Part shown: piece after piece, positions 1-5,927 of the stretch
Layout: each line of letters opens with the position of its first letter
How positions within the stretch are numbered: position 1 is the stretch's first letter
From: a virus
Virus record (IMG/VR): IMGVR_UViG_3300027541_000218
Coordinates: 1 to 64,000 of that record
Length of the DNA stretch: 64,000 nucleotides
Strand: one strand, 5' to 3'
Made by a program: the position numbers and the translations under genes
The notes under the pieces: model-generated
The model's input: only the letters and a program-made list of their open reading frames with translations
Told to the model about the DNA's origin: nothing
Database searches by the model: none

Positions 1-2
1 AG

Positions 3-128
3 AGTTTCCACGATTGGCAATACAAGGAAATGGTAGAGGAAATTGAAAACGCTATCCGTATTCTGAAAATGACAGATGAGGAAGTAGTTTCAACTTCAAC
101 TTACAACGCTATCGCTAGATACTTGTAA
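3..128 (+). CDS. 3' end of an unrecognised small protein (partial)
   Basis: An open frame enters from the left edge and gives 41 residues before TAA. The visible peptide is acidic and probably helical (EMVEEIENAIRILKM) and ends in IARYL. The start lies outside the window. Copy A of the GAGCA/TGCTC hairpin follows 8 nt after the stop, the same arrangement seen after other genes of this arm. Function unknown. Confidence 0.6.
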   Translation, partial: SFHDWQYKEMVEEIENAIRILKMTDEEVVSTSTYNAIARYL

Positions 129-136
129 ATCACTTT

Positions 137-160
137 CCTGAGCATGAAATAAAACTGCTC
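137..160 (+). repeat. GAGCA/TGCTC hairpin element, copy A
   Basis: CCTGAGCA and ACTGCTC flank a short loop, forming a 5-bp GAGCA/TGCTC stem. The loop ends in TAAAAC, shared with the other copies (448-471, 1343-1368, 2564-2587, 7208-7231). It lies just after a stop codon and has no T-tract of its own. Confidence 0.7.
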
Positions 161-192
161 ACCAAACCACCACAAACAGAAAGGTAAAACAA

Positions 193-360
193 ATGACATT
201 AGGCGGATACACTTATCAAGTAGGAGATTTATTCACTACTTCTAAGACAGGCGTTACAGGCAGAATTGAAAAGTTTATTCCTGTTCGTCAAAATGTAACT
301 CGTGTTATGTTGCGCTTGGCAAATAATCAAACAAGATTTGCTATGGTAAAAACATACTAA
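193..360 (+). CDS. small protein, function unknown (55 aa)
   Basis: ATG is preceded by a CAGAAAGG ribosome binding site (177-184), the typical site of this arm. The protein starts MTLGGYTYQVGDLF and contains a TGVTGRIEKF segment. It looks like a small beta-rich fold, with no catalytic or metal-binding motif. A structured, gene-free stretch follows its stop. No family recognised. Confidence 0.65.
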   Translation: MTLGGYTYQVGDLFTTSKTGVTGRIEKFIPVRQNVTRVMLRLANNQTRFAMVKTY

Positions 361-447
361 CAGAATTGCTCTCTGTGTTCACGGCAGACTGCGATCTAAA
401 ACTAGATTAGATTGAACTTTCTGCGAAAGTCCCTTGAGAGCCTTCAT
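361..447 (+). ncRNA. structured RNA candidate between two early genes
   Basis: Perfect inverted repeats nest here. GCTCTC (368-373) pairs with GAGAGC (436-441) and encloses ATCTA/TAGAT (394-398 with 403-407) and ACTTTC/GAAAGT (416-421 with 425-430). This resembles a junction closed by a 6-bp helix. It is not a tRNA, because no T-loop or anticodon arm fits. It lies directly before hairpin copy B. It could be a 3' untranslated structure of the preceding gene rather than a separate RNA; no promoter was seen. Confidence 0.4.
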
Positions 448-471
448 CCTGAGCATGATGTAAAACTGCTC
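448..471 (+). repeat. GAGCA/TGCTC hairpin element, copy B
   Basis: CCTGAGCA, a TGATG loop start, then TAAAACTGCTC. The stem and the TAAAAC loop end match copy A. It closes the structured stretch 361-447 and is followed by a C-rich run (CCCCCCGACCC, 477-487). Confidence 0.7.
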
Positions 472-488
472 TAAAACCCCCCGACCCG

Positions 489-504
489 TGTGACTAAGAT
501 CACA
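489..504 (+). promoter_or_regulatory. CRP/GlxR-like operator palindrome
   Basis: TGTGA-N6-TCACA matches the classical CRP half-sites exactly, with spacer CTAAGA. A second half-site, TGTGAGATTAA, follows at 513-523. The palindrome centre is about 40 bp upstream of the -35 box at 537. Binding by a host CRP-family regulator is inferred. Confidence 0.5.
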
Positions 505-536
505 TCTCATTATGTGAGATTAATTAAGAAATAGAT

Positions 537-565
537 TTGTATTTCCCACATTTTTTTGCTATGCT
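537..565 (+). promoter_or_regulatory. sigma-70-type promoter for the 596 operon
   Basis: TTGTAT, a 17-bp spacer, then TATGCT. A start point near 573 would leave a short leader containing the AAGAAAGGA ribosome binding site of the gene at 596. Confidence 0.6.
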
Positions 566-595
566 TAGTTATACCAACAAGAAAGGAAAGCCCTA

Positions 596-859
596 ATGAT
601 ATCAACCGCATTAGCAATACAAGAAGCAACAATGGAAGCCGTTCATGACGAGGAAACTATGAATATGGCTGCCCATATTTTTCATTCACGAAATGAAGTT
701 TCAGAGGATGAATTTATCAGAATGATGTTTATGTATTCTGCTCATCTATCAGCGATTACTGCTACTCTAGTTACTCATGCCTGCTTGACTGAAAGCCAAC
801 TAAATGATATGCTAGAAACAATAAAAGAAATGGAAACAATGGGAAAGGACATTGAATAA
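596..859 (+). CDS. hypothetical early protein (87 aa)
   Basis: ATG follows an AAGAAAGGA site. The protein is acidic, Met-rich and predicted all-helical, with a central segment FIRMMFMYSAHLSAITATL that could be amphipathic. No known domain was recognised. The stop overlaps the next start (TAATG), so the two genes are translationally coupled. It sits behind a promoter with an upstream CRP-like palindrome, which suggests early expression. Confidence 0.7.
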   Translation: MISTALAIQEATMEAVHDEETMNMAAHIFHSRNEVSEDEFIRMMFMYSAHLSAITATLVTHACLTESQLNDMLETIKEMETMGKDIE

Positions 860-1314
860 TGGAAGAGACAACAATAGAGGTCCCCTCACACTATAACGCT
901 AATCAATTAGTAACCTATAAGGTTATCAAGGATGGCGTAGCCTCATTCCCAACTACTAAGGTTAATGACCTTGAGTGGGAACTAGAGCAATACCGTCGCA
1001 CTCAGGACAGAGTTAATGAACTCCAGTCTACAATCAATAAAATTATCGATAACATGTCTGAAGAGTATTGGTTTAATCCTAATACAGAAAAAGAAACAAT
1101 ACTCGAAGACCTTTGCGAGATTTTAAAATTCAACCCAGTTAAAACTGTAGAATTCTCTGCAGTAATTAATGTTAATGGTGCAATCGAAATTCCTCTAAAC
1201 GAAGCAGAAGACTTTGATTTAGAATCATTCTTGTCAGATACAATTAGCGTTGATTCTTACGGCGGTAATGTTGATATTCATGATTGGAATATTGATAATG
1301 CATATGAAAACTAG
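859..1314 (+). CDS. hypothetical early protein (151 aa)
   Basis: Coupled to the preceding gene through the TAATG overlap. The N-terminal third contains a coiled-coil-like stretch (YRRTQDRVNELQSTINKIID). The C-terminal half is acidic and beta-rich (VEFSAVINVNGAIEIPL). Similar layouts occur in small phage early proteins, but I cannot name a family. Hairpin copy C lies 29 nt after the stop. Confidence 0.7.
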   Translation: MEETTIEVPSHYNANQLVTYKVIKDGVASFPTTKVNDLEWELEQYRRTQDRVNELQSTINKIIDNMSEEYWFNPNTEKETILEDLCEILKFNPVKTVEFSAVINVNGAIEIPLNEAEDFDLESFLSDTISVDSYGGNVDIHDWNIDNAYEN

Positions 1315-1342
1315 TTTCTGATAGGGGGCTATCCGAAAAGGA

Positions 1343-1368
1343 CCTGAGTACGTCCTAATAAACTGCTC
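1343..1368 (+). repeat. GAGCA/TGCTC hairpin element, copy C (G-U variant)
   Basis: This copy reads CCTGAGTA ... TAAACTGCTC. The C-to-T change in the 5' arm keeps pairing through a G-U wobble, so the stem is conserved at RNA level. A T-rich run (AATTTTTATTT) follows, and a GATAG/CTATC hairpin (1320-1333) precedes it. Confidence 0.6.
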
Positions 1369-1384
1369 AATTTTTATTTGAGAT

Positions 1385-1405
1385 CCCCCGCAAATGGGTC
1401 GGGGG
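1385..1405 (+). terminator. GC-rich hairpin with GGGTCGGGG motif
   Basis: CCCCCG (1385-1390) pairs with CGGGGG (1400-1405) across a 9-nt loop. The right arm carries GGGTCGGGGGG (1396-1406). The same motif recurs at 2640-2649 and, inverted, at 477-487 and 5932-5940. Together with copy C this may end the 596 operon, but no T-tract follows. Confidence 0.35.
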
Positions 1406-1406
1406 G

Positions 1407-1438
1407 CGTGATATAAATCACATGTGAGATTAAGCACA
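1407..1438 (+). promoter_or_regulatory. two abutting CRP-like palindromes
   Basis: CGTGA-TATAAA-TCACA (1407-1422) is followed immediately by TGTGA-GATTAA-GCACA (1423-1438). Each is one base off the CRP half-site pair. The second site is centred about 40 bp before the -35 box at 1471, the same distance as the site upstream of gene 596. This shared geometry argues for function. Confidence 0.5.
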
Positions 1439-1470
1439 TGTCCGATTTTTCCCATTTTAATTAAGATGAT

Positions 1471-1499
1471 TTGACTTTATTTCCCCGTAATGCTAAACT
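1471..1499 (+). promoter_or_regulatory. sigma-70-type promoter for the DUF932-like gene
   Basis: TTGACT, a 17-bp spacer, then TAAACT. It is followed by a short leader with a TGAAAGGAA ribosome binding site and the ATG at 1529. Confidence 0.7.
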
Positions 1500-1528
1500 A
1501 GATTGTAATCTATTGAAAGGAAAAAAAT

Positions 1529-2551
1529 ATGGCTCATGAATTAGAAACCCAAAATGGTGTTGCTAGTTTCGCTTCTTTCCGTGAACCTGCTTGGCATGGT
1601 CTAGGCACAGTATTCACAGAAGAAAAAAATACAGCAGAAATGTTGGCTGCTGCTAATCTAAATAACTGGAATGTTCGTCTTGAAGATGTAAATATTCCTA
1701 CTCACTTATCATCAGATAAGAACTACCAATATGTAGTGCGTACCAATCCTACAGATAACACTCAGACAGATATTCTTGGTGTTGTAGGTGAGCGTTATCA
1801 TGTTCTACAGAATGAAGATTTATTTTCATTTGGTGACAATATCCTAGATGGTGGTGGTCGTTGGGAAACTGCTGGCGCTATTCGTGGTGGTCGTGTAGTA
1901 TTTGGCTCTCTTGCTCTTGAGCGTGAGACAGTGCTAGACCCTAATGGTGTTGCAGATAAGGTAAAGACTTATCTTCTTATCAACACATCACACGATGGCT
2001 CTATTGCTATTCAAGCGTCAATCACTCCCGTTCGTGTTGTGTGCGCTAACACTCTCAACCTTGCTCTTGGTGGCGTAGGTCGTAAGCGTAATAAAGGTAT
2101 CAAGCAATCTTTCAAGATTCGCCATACTCAGACAGCACAAGGTAAAGTCGCTATTGCTCGTGAGGCTCTTGGTCTTGCCAATACCTACATGGATGAATTC
2201 GACAAGATGGCACACGCAATGATTCAGAAAGAAATCACAGCCGTTGATTTTAATAAAATCATTCTTGCTGCTTATCCAAAGCCTGAGAAAGATACTAAGG
2301 GCGCAATCAAGAAGTGGGAAAATAAAGTTGATACAATCAACGATATTTACACTGGCGAATTCAATGGCATGATTGCTAACACTGCTTGGGGTGCGTTCAA
2401 TGCTCTAACTGAGCGCCTTGACTGGTATCGTTCTGCTCGTGGTGGCAATAACGAGAGTATTCTCGCTGCTGCTAGTGGATTTGACCCATCTATCACAGCA
2501 GAAAAAAATCGTTTGCTAACTATTGTTCGCAACACATTAGAATTAGTGTAA
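1529..2551 (+). CDS. DUF932 / TIGR03299-type phage-plasmid protein (340 aa)
   Basis: The sequence opens with the family signature region EPAWHGLGTVF (about residues 19-29). Later it has LGVVGERYHVLQNEDLF (near 85) and ITPVRVVCANTLNLAL (near 166), with an Arg/Lys-rich segment GRKRNKGIKQ. These fit the DUF932 family of phage and plasmid proteins, whose biochemical role is not established. It is transcribed alone from a consensus promoter and ended by a T-tract hairpin. It is the largest gene of the left cassette, so it is probably an abundant early protein. Confidence 0.8.
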   Translation: MAHELETQNGVASFASFREPAWHGLGTVFTEEKNTAEMLAAANLNNWNVRLEDVNIPTHLSSDKNYQYVVRTNPTDNTQTDILGVVGERYHVLQNEDLFSFGDNILDGGGRWETAGAIRGGRVVFGSLALERETVLDPNGVADKVKTYLLINTSHDGSIAIQASITPVRVVCANTLNLALGGVGRKRNKGIKQSFKIRHTQTAQGKVAIAREALGLANTYMDEFDKMAHAMIQKEITAVDFNKIILAAYPKPEKDTKGAIKKWENKVDTINDIYTGEFNGMIANTAWGAFNALTERLDWYRSARGGNNESILAAASGFDPSITAEKNRLLTIVRNTLELV

Positions 2552-2563
2552 ACTAATTCAACA

Positions 2564-2599
2564 CCTGAGCAAGTGTAAAAACTGCTCACTATTTTTTTT
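2564..2599 (+). terminator. intrinsic terminator built on hairpin element copy D
   Basis: CCTGAGCA, loop AGTGTAAAA, then ACTGCTC, followed by ACTA and eight T residues (2592-2599). Of the five copies this one has the clearest U-tract. It suggests the family derives from, or acts as, transcript 3' ends. Confidence 0.7.
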
Positions 2600-2716
2600 G
2601 CAGATCATAAATTGAAATTGTAATCTTAATATGTGAGACGGGTCGGGGGTGTCCGTTTTGTACCTTTTATTAAGAATGATAGTATTATTTTTTAAAATTT
2701 TTTTATTAAGAGGGAC

Positions 2717-2745
2717 TTGATTTTTTCCCGAAATTTTGGTATTCT
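2717..2745 (+). promoter_or_regulatory. sigma-70-type promoter for the 2773 operon
   Basis: TTGATT, a 17-bp spacer, then TATTCT. The leader carries an AAGAAAGGA site 5' of ATG 2773. An upstream TGTGAGA half-site (2632-2638) and a GGGTCGGGGG motif (2640-2649) lie in the same gap. Confidence 0.6.
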
Positions 2746-2772
2746 ATATTTACACCAAGAAAGGAAATAAAA

Positions 2773-2994
2773 ATGAAAGTTGAATTATATGAAATGGAAT
2801 ATTCTGTTTCTCCAGGAGGCAAGGATTGCTGGGAAGCAACAGTATATACAGGCTTAGGACATTCTTCTAACTATAGTGAATATAGATCTGCTGGAGAGGC
2901 TTTAGACCATTTGATTTCTGTATACCCTGGCGTAGAACTAGAAGTTGACGTAACTACCCTTGAAGCGTATAATTTACAACAGGAAAGGGTATAA
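2773..2994 (+). CDS. hypothetical early protein (73 aa)
   Basis: ATG follows AAGAAAGGAAAT. The protein is acidic and has a probable beta-sheet N-terminal half (KVELYEMEYSVSPGGKDCWE). No catalytic motif is visible. It is the first gene of a run of very small genes separated by 2 nt or overlapping. Family not recognised. Confidence 0.65.
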   Translation: MKVELYEMEYSVSPGGKDCWEATVYTGLGHSSNYSEYRSAGEALDHLISVYPGVELEVDVTTLEAYNLQQERV

Positions 2995-2996
2995 AA

Positions 2997-3134
2997 ATGT
3001 TAGTAGACGACTTAATTATTAAAGTATATGAGGATAATTATTCCCATATGGACTTTATGGAAAATATGAATGGTGGAGACTGTGATTGTGCTTTACATTC
3101 TTTCTTTAAAGTAATAGAGGTTTATACATGCTAG
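2997..3134 (+). CDS. small CDC-motif protein (45 aa)
   Basis: ATG lies 2 nt after the previous stop with AGGAAAGGG as ribosome binding site. The 45 residues include GGDCDCALHSFF, a Cys-x-Cys pair also seen in the 40-aa product at 3459 (YCDCRDC). That may indicate metal binding in both. Its 3' end overlaps the next start by 7 nt. Confidence 0.55.
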   Translation: MLVDDLIIKVYEDNYSHMDFMENMNGGDCDCALHSFFKVIEVYTC

Positions 3135-3277
3135 GTTATGAAAAATCAGATTTAGACATGATGATTGCTAATGTAAACATTGCTTCTAAGCAATTAGGCA
3201 ATTCAGGTATTGCTAGGGGACTAGATGAAGTATCTTTATTTCTTCAAGGTCTATGGGCAGAGGGGTACTTTGACTAA
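3128..3277 (+). CDS. hypothetical small protein (49 aa)
   Basis: It starts inside the end of the preceding gene and stops in TAATG, shared with the next start. The composition is helical and amphiphilic (SDLDMMIANVNIASKQLG). No recognisable family. Support comes mainly from tight tiling with its neighbours. Confidence 0.5.
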   Translation: MLGYEKSDLDMMIANVNIASKQLGNSGIARGLDEVSLFLQGLWAEGYFD

Positions 3278-3402
3278 TGGATAAAGTTTTATACTGGTCA
3301 GATCTAGCAGAGTTAACTCATCAAACACAAGTAGATTTATTTGACTTCTGTGCTTGTGAAGAGCAAGAGTTATTTCCATATGAGGATTGTCCAAGGGTGT
3401 GA
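3277..3402 (+). CDS. hypothetical small protein (41 aa)
   Basis: Coupled to the upstream gene by TAATG. It contains an acidic FDFCACEEQELFPYEDC stretch with three Cys residues. The last codons overlap the CRP-like palindrome at 3398-3413, so coding and operator sequence share bases. No function assigned. Confidence 0.5.
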   Translation: MDKVLYWSDLAELTHQTQVDLFDFCACEEQELFPYEDCPRV

Positions 3403-3413
3403 CGAAAGTCACA
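3398..3413 (+). promoter_or_regulatory. CRP/GlxR-like operator palindrome
   Basis: TGTGA-CGAAAG-TCACA is an exact match to the CRP half-site pair. It lies 10 bp before a TTGACT -35-like box (3424-3429). The -10 partner is unclear: TAAGAC at 3452 is 22 bp from that box, or 17 bp from TTATAC at 3429. It probably controls the 3459-5296 operon. Confidence 0.45.
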
Positions 3414-3458
3414 TTACGAGGGCTTGACTTATACCCCTGATTTTGGGAAAATAAGACT

Positions 3459-3581
3459 ATGGACATTTACTTAGAGGAACTCACCAAAACTGTAGCCTAT
3501 CACGATTCGTATTGTGATTGCCGTGATTGCGCTATGTATTATTTTCTAACAGAAAGGGAAAATGAAAATGCCAATGTATGA
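3459..3581 (+). CDS. small Cys-rich protein (40 aa)
   Basis: ATG stands a few bases after TAAGACT with no good Shine-Dalgarno site, so translation may be near-leaderless. The product contains YCDCRDCAMYYF, a three-Cys cluster resembling the CDC motif of the 2997 gene. It overlaps the following gene by 20 nt in another frame. Confidence 0.45.
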   Translation: MDIYLEELTKTVAYHDSYCDCRDCAMYYFLTERENENANV

Positions 3582-3750
3582 CCTAAAGGTAGTAGTAGAG
3601 TATTTCTATGAAGTAGAAGCAGAGACTGAGGAACAAGCAGAGGAACTTGGTTGGCACTATGAAGACCACGCTTACTCAGGCGAAGTTTATTCTATTGAGG
3701 TATGGGAAAAAGAAGAAGAGGAAGTAGAACTAGATGAGGAGGTTAAGTAA
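3562..3750 (+). CDS. very acidic small protein (62 aa)
   Basis: It is preceded by CAGAAAGGGA (3550-3559), a perfect 10-nt complement of the loop of the noncoding RNA at 7104-7239. The protein begins MKMPMYDLKVVVEYFYEVEAE and ends in a Glu/Lys-rich tail. Small acidic phage proteins sometimes act as protein or DNA mimics, but nothing here proves that. The stop overlaps the next ATG. Confidence 0.65.
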   Translation: MKMPMYDLKVVVEYFYEVEAETEEQAEELGWHYEDHAYSGEVYSIEVWEKEEEEVELDEEVK

Positions 3751-4481
3751 TGCCTAACTGGTGCTATAACTATCTTGACATATCAGGTGATGAAGCCTTG
3801 GTTGCAGATGTAAAACGACAACTCAACAAACCATTTGTCATGAGCCATGATTCATGGAATATGAATACAAAACAAATGGAAATATCAGAAACAAGTTATT
3901 CAAACCCTGTCTTTGCATTTCATAATATATATAATCATAGACAAGACGGTATCTCAGATGAGGATTACATAAAGCAACCTGACCATACCCTGCCTTTAGA
4001 AGAATCTCTTATGTTCAAGGGCAACCATTGGTACGACTGGAATGTTCGCAACTGGGGAACCAAATGGGATGTTGCAGTTCGTGACGGTGATGAGTATCCT
4101 GAGACTGAGTTATATGAAGAGACTGATAGTTCTGTGGGGTATAAGTTTAATACTGCTTGGTCTCCACCTGTTGAGGCTATAACTAAACTATCAGAACAGT
4201 ATCCTAGCCTAGAGATGAATCTATCTTATGAGGAAGAAACTGGTTGGGGTGGTTCTGTCAACTTCAATAACGGTATTGCTACTGAAGAAGAATCATATGA
4301 AAACAAATGTAGAGATTGTGATTCACTAAATAGTTTAGAATACTGTGAAAATGATTGTGGTGAGATTTGTTCAGAGTGTAATTATATGGGGGAAGCAGAC
4401 CTTGACTGTGTTGCGGAATGTGATACCCACAAGGTATACTTGGACAATGTGCCAGAATACAGAAAGGTAAGCAATGATTGA
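3750..4481 (+). CDS. MPNWCYN-type YubB/DUF1281 ferredoxin-like protein (243 aa)
   Basis: The N-terminus MPNWCYNYLDISGD is the hallmark of the DUF1281/YubB ferredoxin-like family common on plasmids and phages, whose function is unknown. The middle has the family-type region WNVRNWGTKWDV (near residue 100) and FNTAWSPP (near 133). A C-terminal extension of about 60 residues carries Cys pairs (CRDCDS, CENDCGEICSECN) and looks like a zinc-binding add-on. Coupled on both sides by short overlaps. Confidence 0.75.
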   Translation: MPNWCYNYLDISGDEALVADVKRQLNKPFVMSHDSWNMNTKQMEISETSYSNPVFAFHNIYNHRQDGISDEDYIKQPDHTLPLEESLMFKGNHWYDWNVRNWGTKWDVAVRDGDEYPETELYEETDSSVGYKFNTAWSPPVEAITKLSEQYPSLEMNLSYEEETGWGGSVNFNNGIATEEESYENKCRDCDSLNSLEYCENDCGEICSECNYMGEADLDCVAECDTHKVYLDNVPEYRKVSND

Positions 4482-4671
4482 CAAGTTAGTAGAATATATC
4501 AAGTTACATGCTCTTAGCATGGAGCAAGATATTGAAAACATTCATACTAAATATGAAGCAGGTGGTATGTATTCAAATGAGGATACGTACATGGAAGAGT
4601 ATTTGGCAGGTGCCATTGCTGCCTGCTATCATATTCTATCTACAATTGACGAGTTCAGAAAGGAACAGTAG
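4474..4671 (+). CDS. hypothetical early protein (65 aa)
   Basis: ATG follows CAGAAAGG (4460-4467) and overlaps the upstream gene by 8 nt. The product is predicted helical (MIDKLVEYIKLHALSMEQD). No domain recognised. The stop overlaps the GTG of the next gene. Confidence 0.6.
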   Translation: MIDKLVEYIKLHALSMEQDIENIHTKYEAGGMYSNEDTYMEEYLAGAIAACYHILSTIDEFRKEQ

Positions 4672-4946
4672 TGGAAATATCACCAACAACATTAGAACCA
4701 TACCTGCAAAAACAGGTAGACCATGATATCAGCGGTATCGATATCATGCACGGTCACCTAAAAGTTCTCATGCTGCAGGCAGAGCAAGAACTAATTAATG
4801 CACAGGCTTTGGAGGATGAAACTGAAGAGGCTATGGATTCTATGGAACGTAAATATTGGGAGGGTATGTGTGACGCATATGCTCATCTATATAGTTTGAC
4901 ATATGATTTATCATTCGCAATAGCAGCAAGAAAGGAAGAAGAATAA
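4671..4946 (+). CDS. hypothetical early protein, GTG start (91 aa)
   Basis: The frame opens at GTG, overlapping the previous stop by one base, with CAGAAAGG (4656-4663) as ribosome binding site. The product is long-helical and Glu-rich (LMLQAEQELINAQALEDETE). No motif identifies it. Coupled to the following gene through TAATG. Confidence 0.6.
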   Translation: MEISPTTLEPYLQKQVDHDISGIDIMHGHLKVLMLQAEQELINAQALEDETEEAMDSMERKYWEGMCDAYAHLYSLTYDLSFAIAARKEEE

Positions 4947-5296
4947 TGGGAGCACGTTGTACATTTGTATTTAAAACTAGTGAGGACCATGCCGTGGCAC
5001 TATACAGCCACTGGGGTGAGGACTCGTTGTATCCAGACCTGGCAGCGGCATTGAATCATGCAAGACCTAGGTGGACGGACCCTTCATATGGTACCCGTAT
5101 GGCAATTAGTTATTTAATTCAGGATAACATCATGGACGAGACTGGCTTTGGTATCTATGGGTGTGACCCTACGGACCAGGCATTCATGGACACACCAATC
5201 ACAATTGATTTTACAGATAATACTGTAGGCAATGGTGAAGACTGGCATTCATTTGATGAGTTTGTTAATTATCATGGAATGGCTATCTCAAAATAA
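4946..5296 (+). CDS. conserved-looking phage protein, function unknown (116 aa)
   Basis: ATG is preceded by AAGAAAGGAAG. The protein starts MGARCTFVFKTSEDHAVALY and includes SHWGEDSL and ARPRWTDPSYGTRMAISYL, a layout I associate with small uncharacterised actinophage proteins. It is probably globular and cytoplasmic. Last gene of its operon; a strong terminator follows. Confidence 0.65.
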   Translation: MGARCTFVFKTSEDHAVALYSHWGEDSLYPDLAAALNHARPRWTDPSYGTRMAISYLIQDNIMDETGFGIYGCDPTDQAFMDTPITIDFTDNTVGNGEDWHSFDEFVNYHGMAISK

Positions 5297-5336
5297 ATTT
5301 ATCTGAGAAGACGGAGAATGGGTCACTCCGCACACA

Positions 5337-5383
5337 GGGTGAGGCGCAGGCTGTGGTGGGTCTTGCGCCTCCCCACCTTTTTT
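5337..5383 (+). terminator. intrinsic terminator with alternative pairing
   Basis: GAGGCGCA (5341-5348) pairs with TGCGCCTC (5364-5371), and flanking GGTG/CACC extend the stem to a run of six T residues (5378-5383). An alternative hairpin GGTGGG/CCCACC (5355-5360 with 5372-5377) also abuts the T-run. Either way it ends the 3459 operon. Confidence 0.7.
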
Positions 5384-5391
5384 GGTAGAAT
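5363..5391 (+). promoter_or_regulatory. promoter inside the terminator stem, leaderless geometry
   Basis: TTGCGC, a 17-bp spacer, then TAGAAT. Six bases (GGAGGT) and the ATG at 5398 follow, so the transcript should begin at or next to the start codon. The -35 box is part of the terminator's 3' arm. Confidence 0.5.
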
Positions 5392-5397
5392 GGAGGT

Positions 5398-5637
5398 ATG
5401 CGTATATTGAGAGGTCTTAGGCTAGGAATATCAAAAGAAGAAAAGGTTGCTATTGCTATTGGCAGACTTGTATCTGACTTTGGTCTTGACCTTGAGGCAG
5501 TTGGAAAATATCTAGCAACAACACAGCCATATGTAGTTTATGCTCGTGTGCTGGAGGTATTAGAAGCAACTGAATACAACAAGACTGTATCAGAGTATAG
5601 GCAGATAGGACAATACTATGGCGACCAACTTCGCTAA
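5398..5637 (+). CDS. hypothetical protein, HTH-like (79 aa)
   Basis: ATG lies 6 nt after a TAGAAT -10 box. The middle (EEKVAIAIGRLVSDFGLDLEAVGKYL, read in parts) resembles a helix-turn-helix-like helical bundle, but no clear DNA-binding signature is present. The basic N-terminus MRILRGLRLG may contact nucleic acid. Overlaps the next gene by 20 nt. Confidence 0.55.
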   Translation: MRILRGLRLGISKEEKVAIAIGRLVSDFGLDLEAVGKYLATTQPYVVYARVLEVLEATEYNKTVSEYRQIGQYYGDQLR

Positions 5638-5890
5638 CAAAGCGGGTATATTATCAGATCTCTGGATTAACTTTAGAGATGAAGAACAGTTCAGTGACTT
5701 TATAGAATATAATGACATTGGACTCCCGTTAGCATATTTTGTTCATACTGAATTAGTTAAACCTGCTGATCAAGCAATAATGTATATAGAAGAAACATTT
5801 AATTTGTTATGTGCTGCATTAGAGTTAGATCTAGAAGGAGACTATGAATCATTGAATGAAATGTTTGATAAATCTAATAATGTAGAGTAG
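5618..5890 (+). CDS. hypothetical acidic protein (90 aa)
   Basis: It starts inside the end of the preceding gene. It contains INFRDEEQFSDFIEYNDIGL and a long helix around ETFNLLCAALELDLEG. The FSDFIEYNDIGLPLAY arrangement recurs in small uncharacterised actinobacterial phage proteins as far as I recall. No catalytic residues suggest an enzyme. Last gene before the AT-rich non-coding stretch. Confidence 0.55.
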   Translation: MATNFANKAGILSDLWINFRDEEQFSDFIEYNDIGLPLAYFVHTELVKPADQAIMYIEETFNLLCAALELDLEGDYESLNEMFDKSNNVE

Positions 5891-5892
5891 GG

Positions 5893-5921
5893 TTGACAGC
5901 CTGCAGCAGATGTGCTATGCT
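5893..5921 (+). promoter_or_regulatory. consensus promoter reading into the non-coding stretch
   Basis: TTGACA, a 17-bp spacer, then TATGCT. No open reading frame of note follows, so the product is probably a small RNA. Confidence 0.6.
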
Positions 5922-5927
5922 GTGGGC

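Noticed and set aside
361-447. Possible degenerate tRNA
   Set aside because: The last hairpin has no TTCRA-type loop and no 7-bp acceptor or 7-nt anticodon loop can be drawn.
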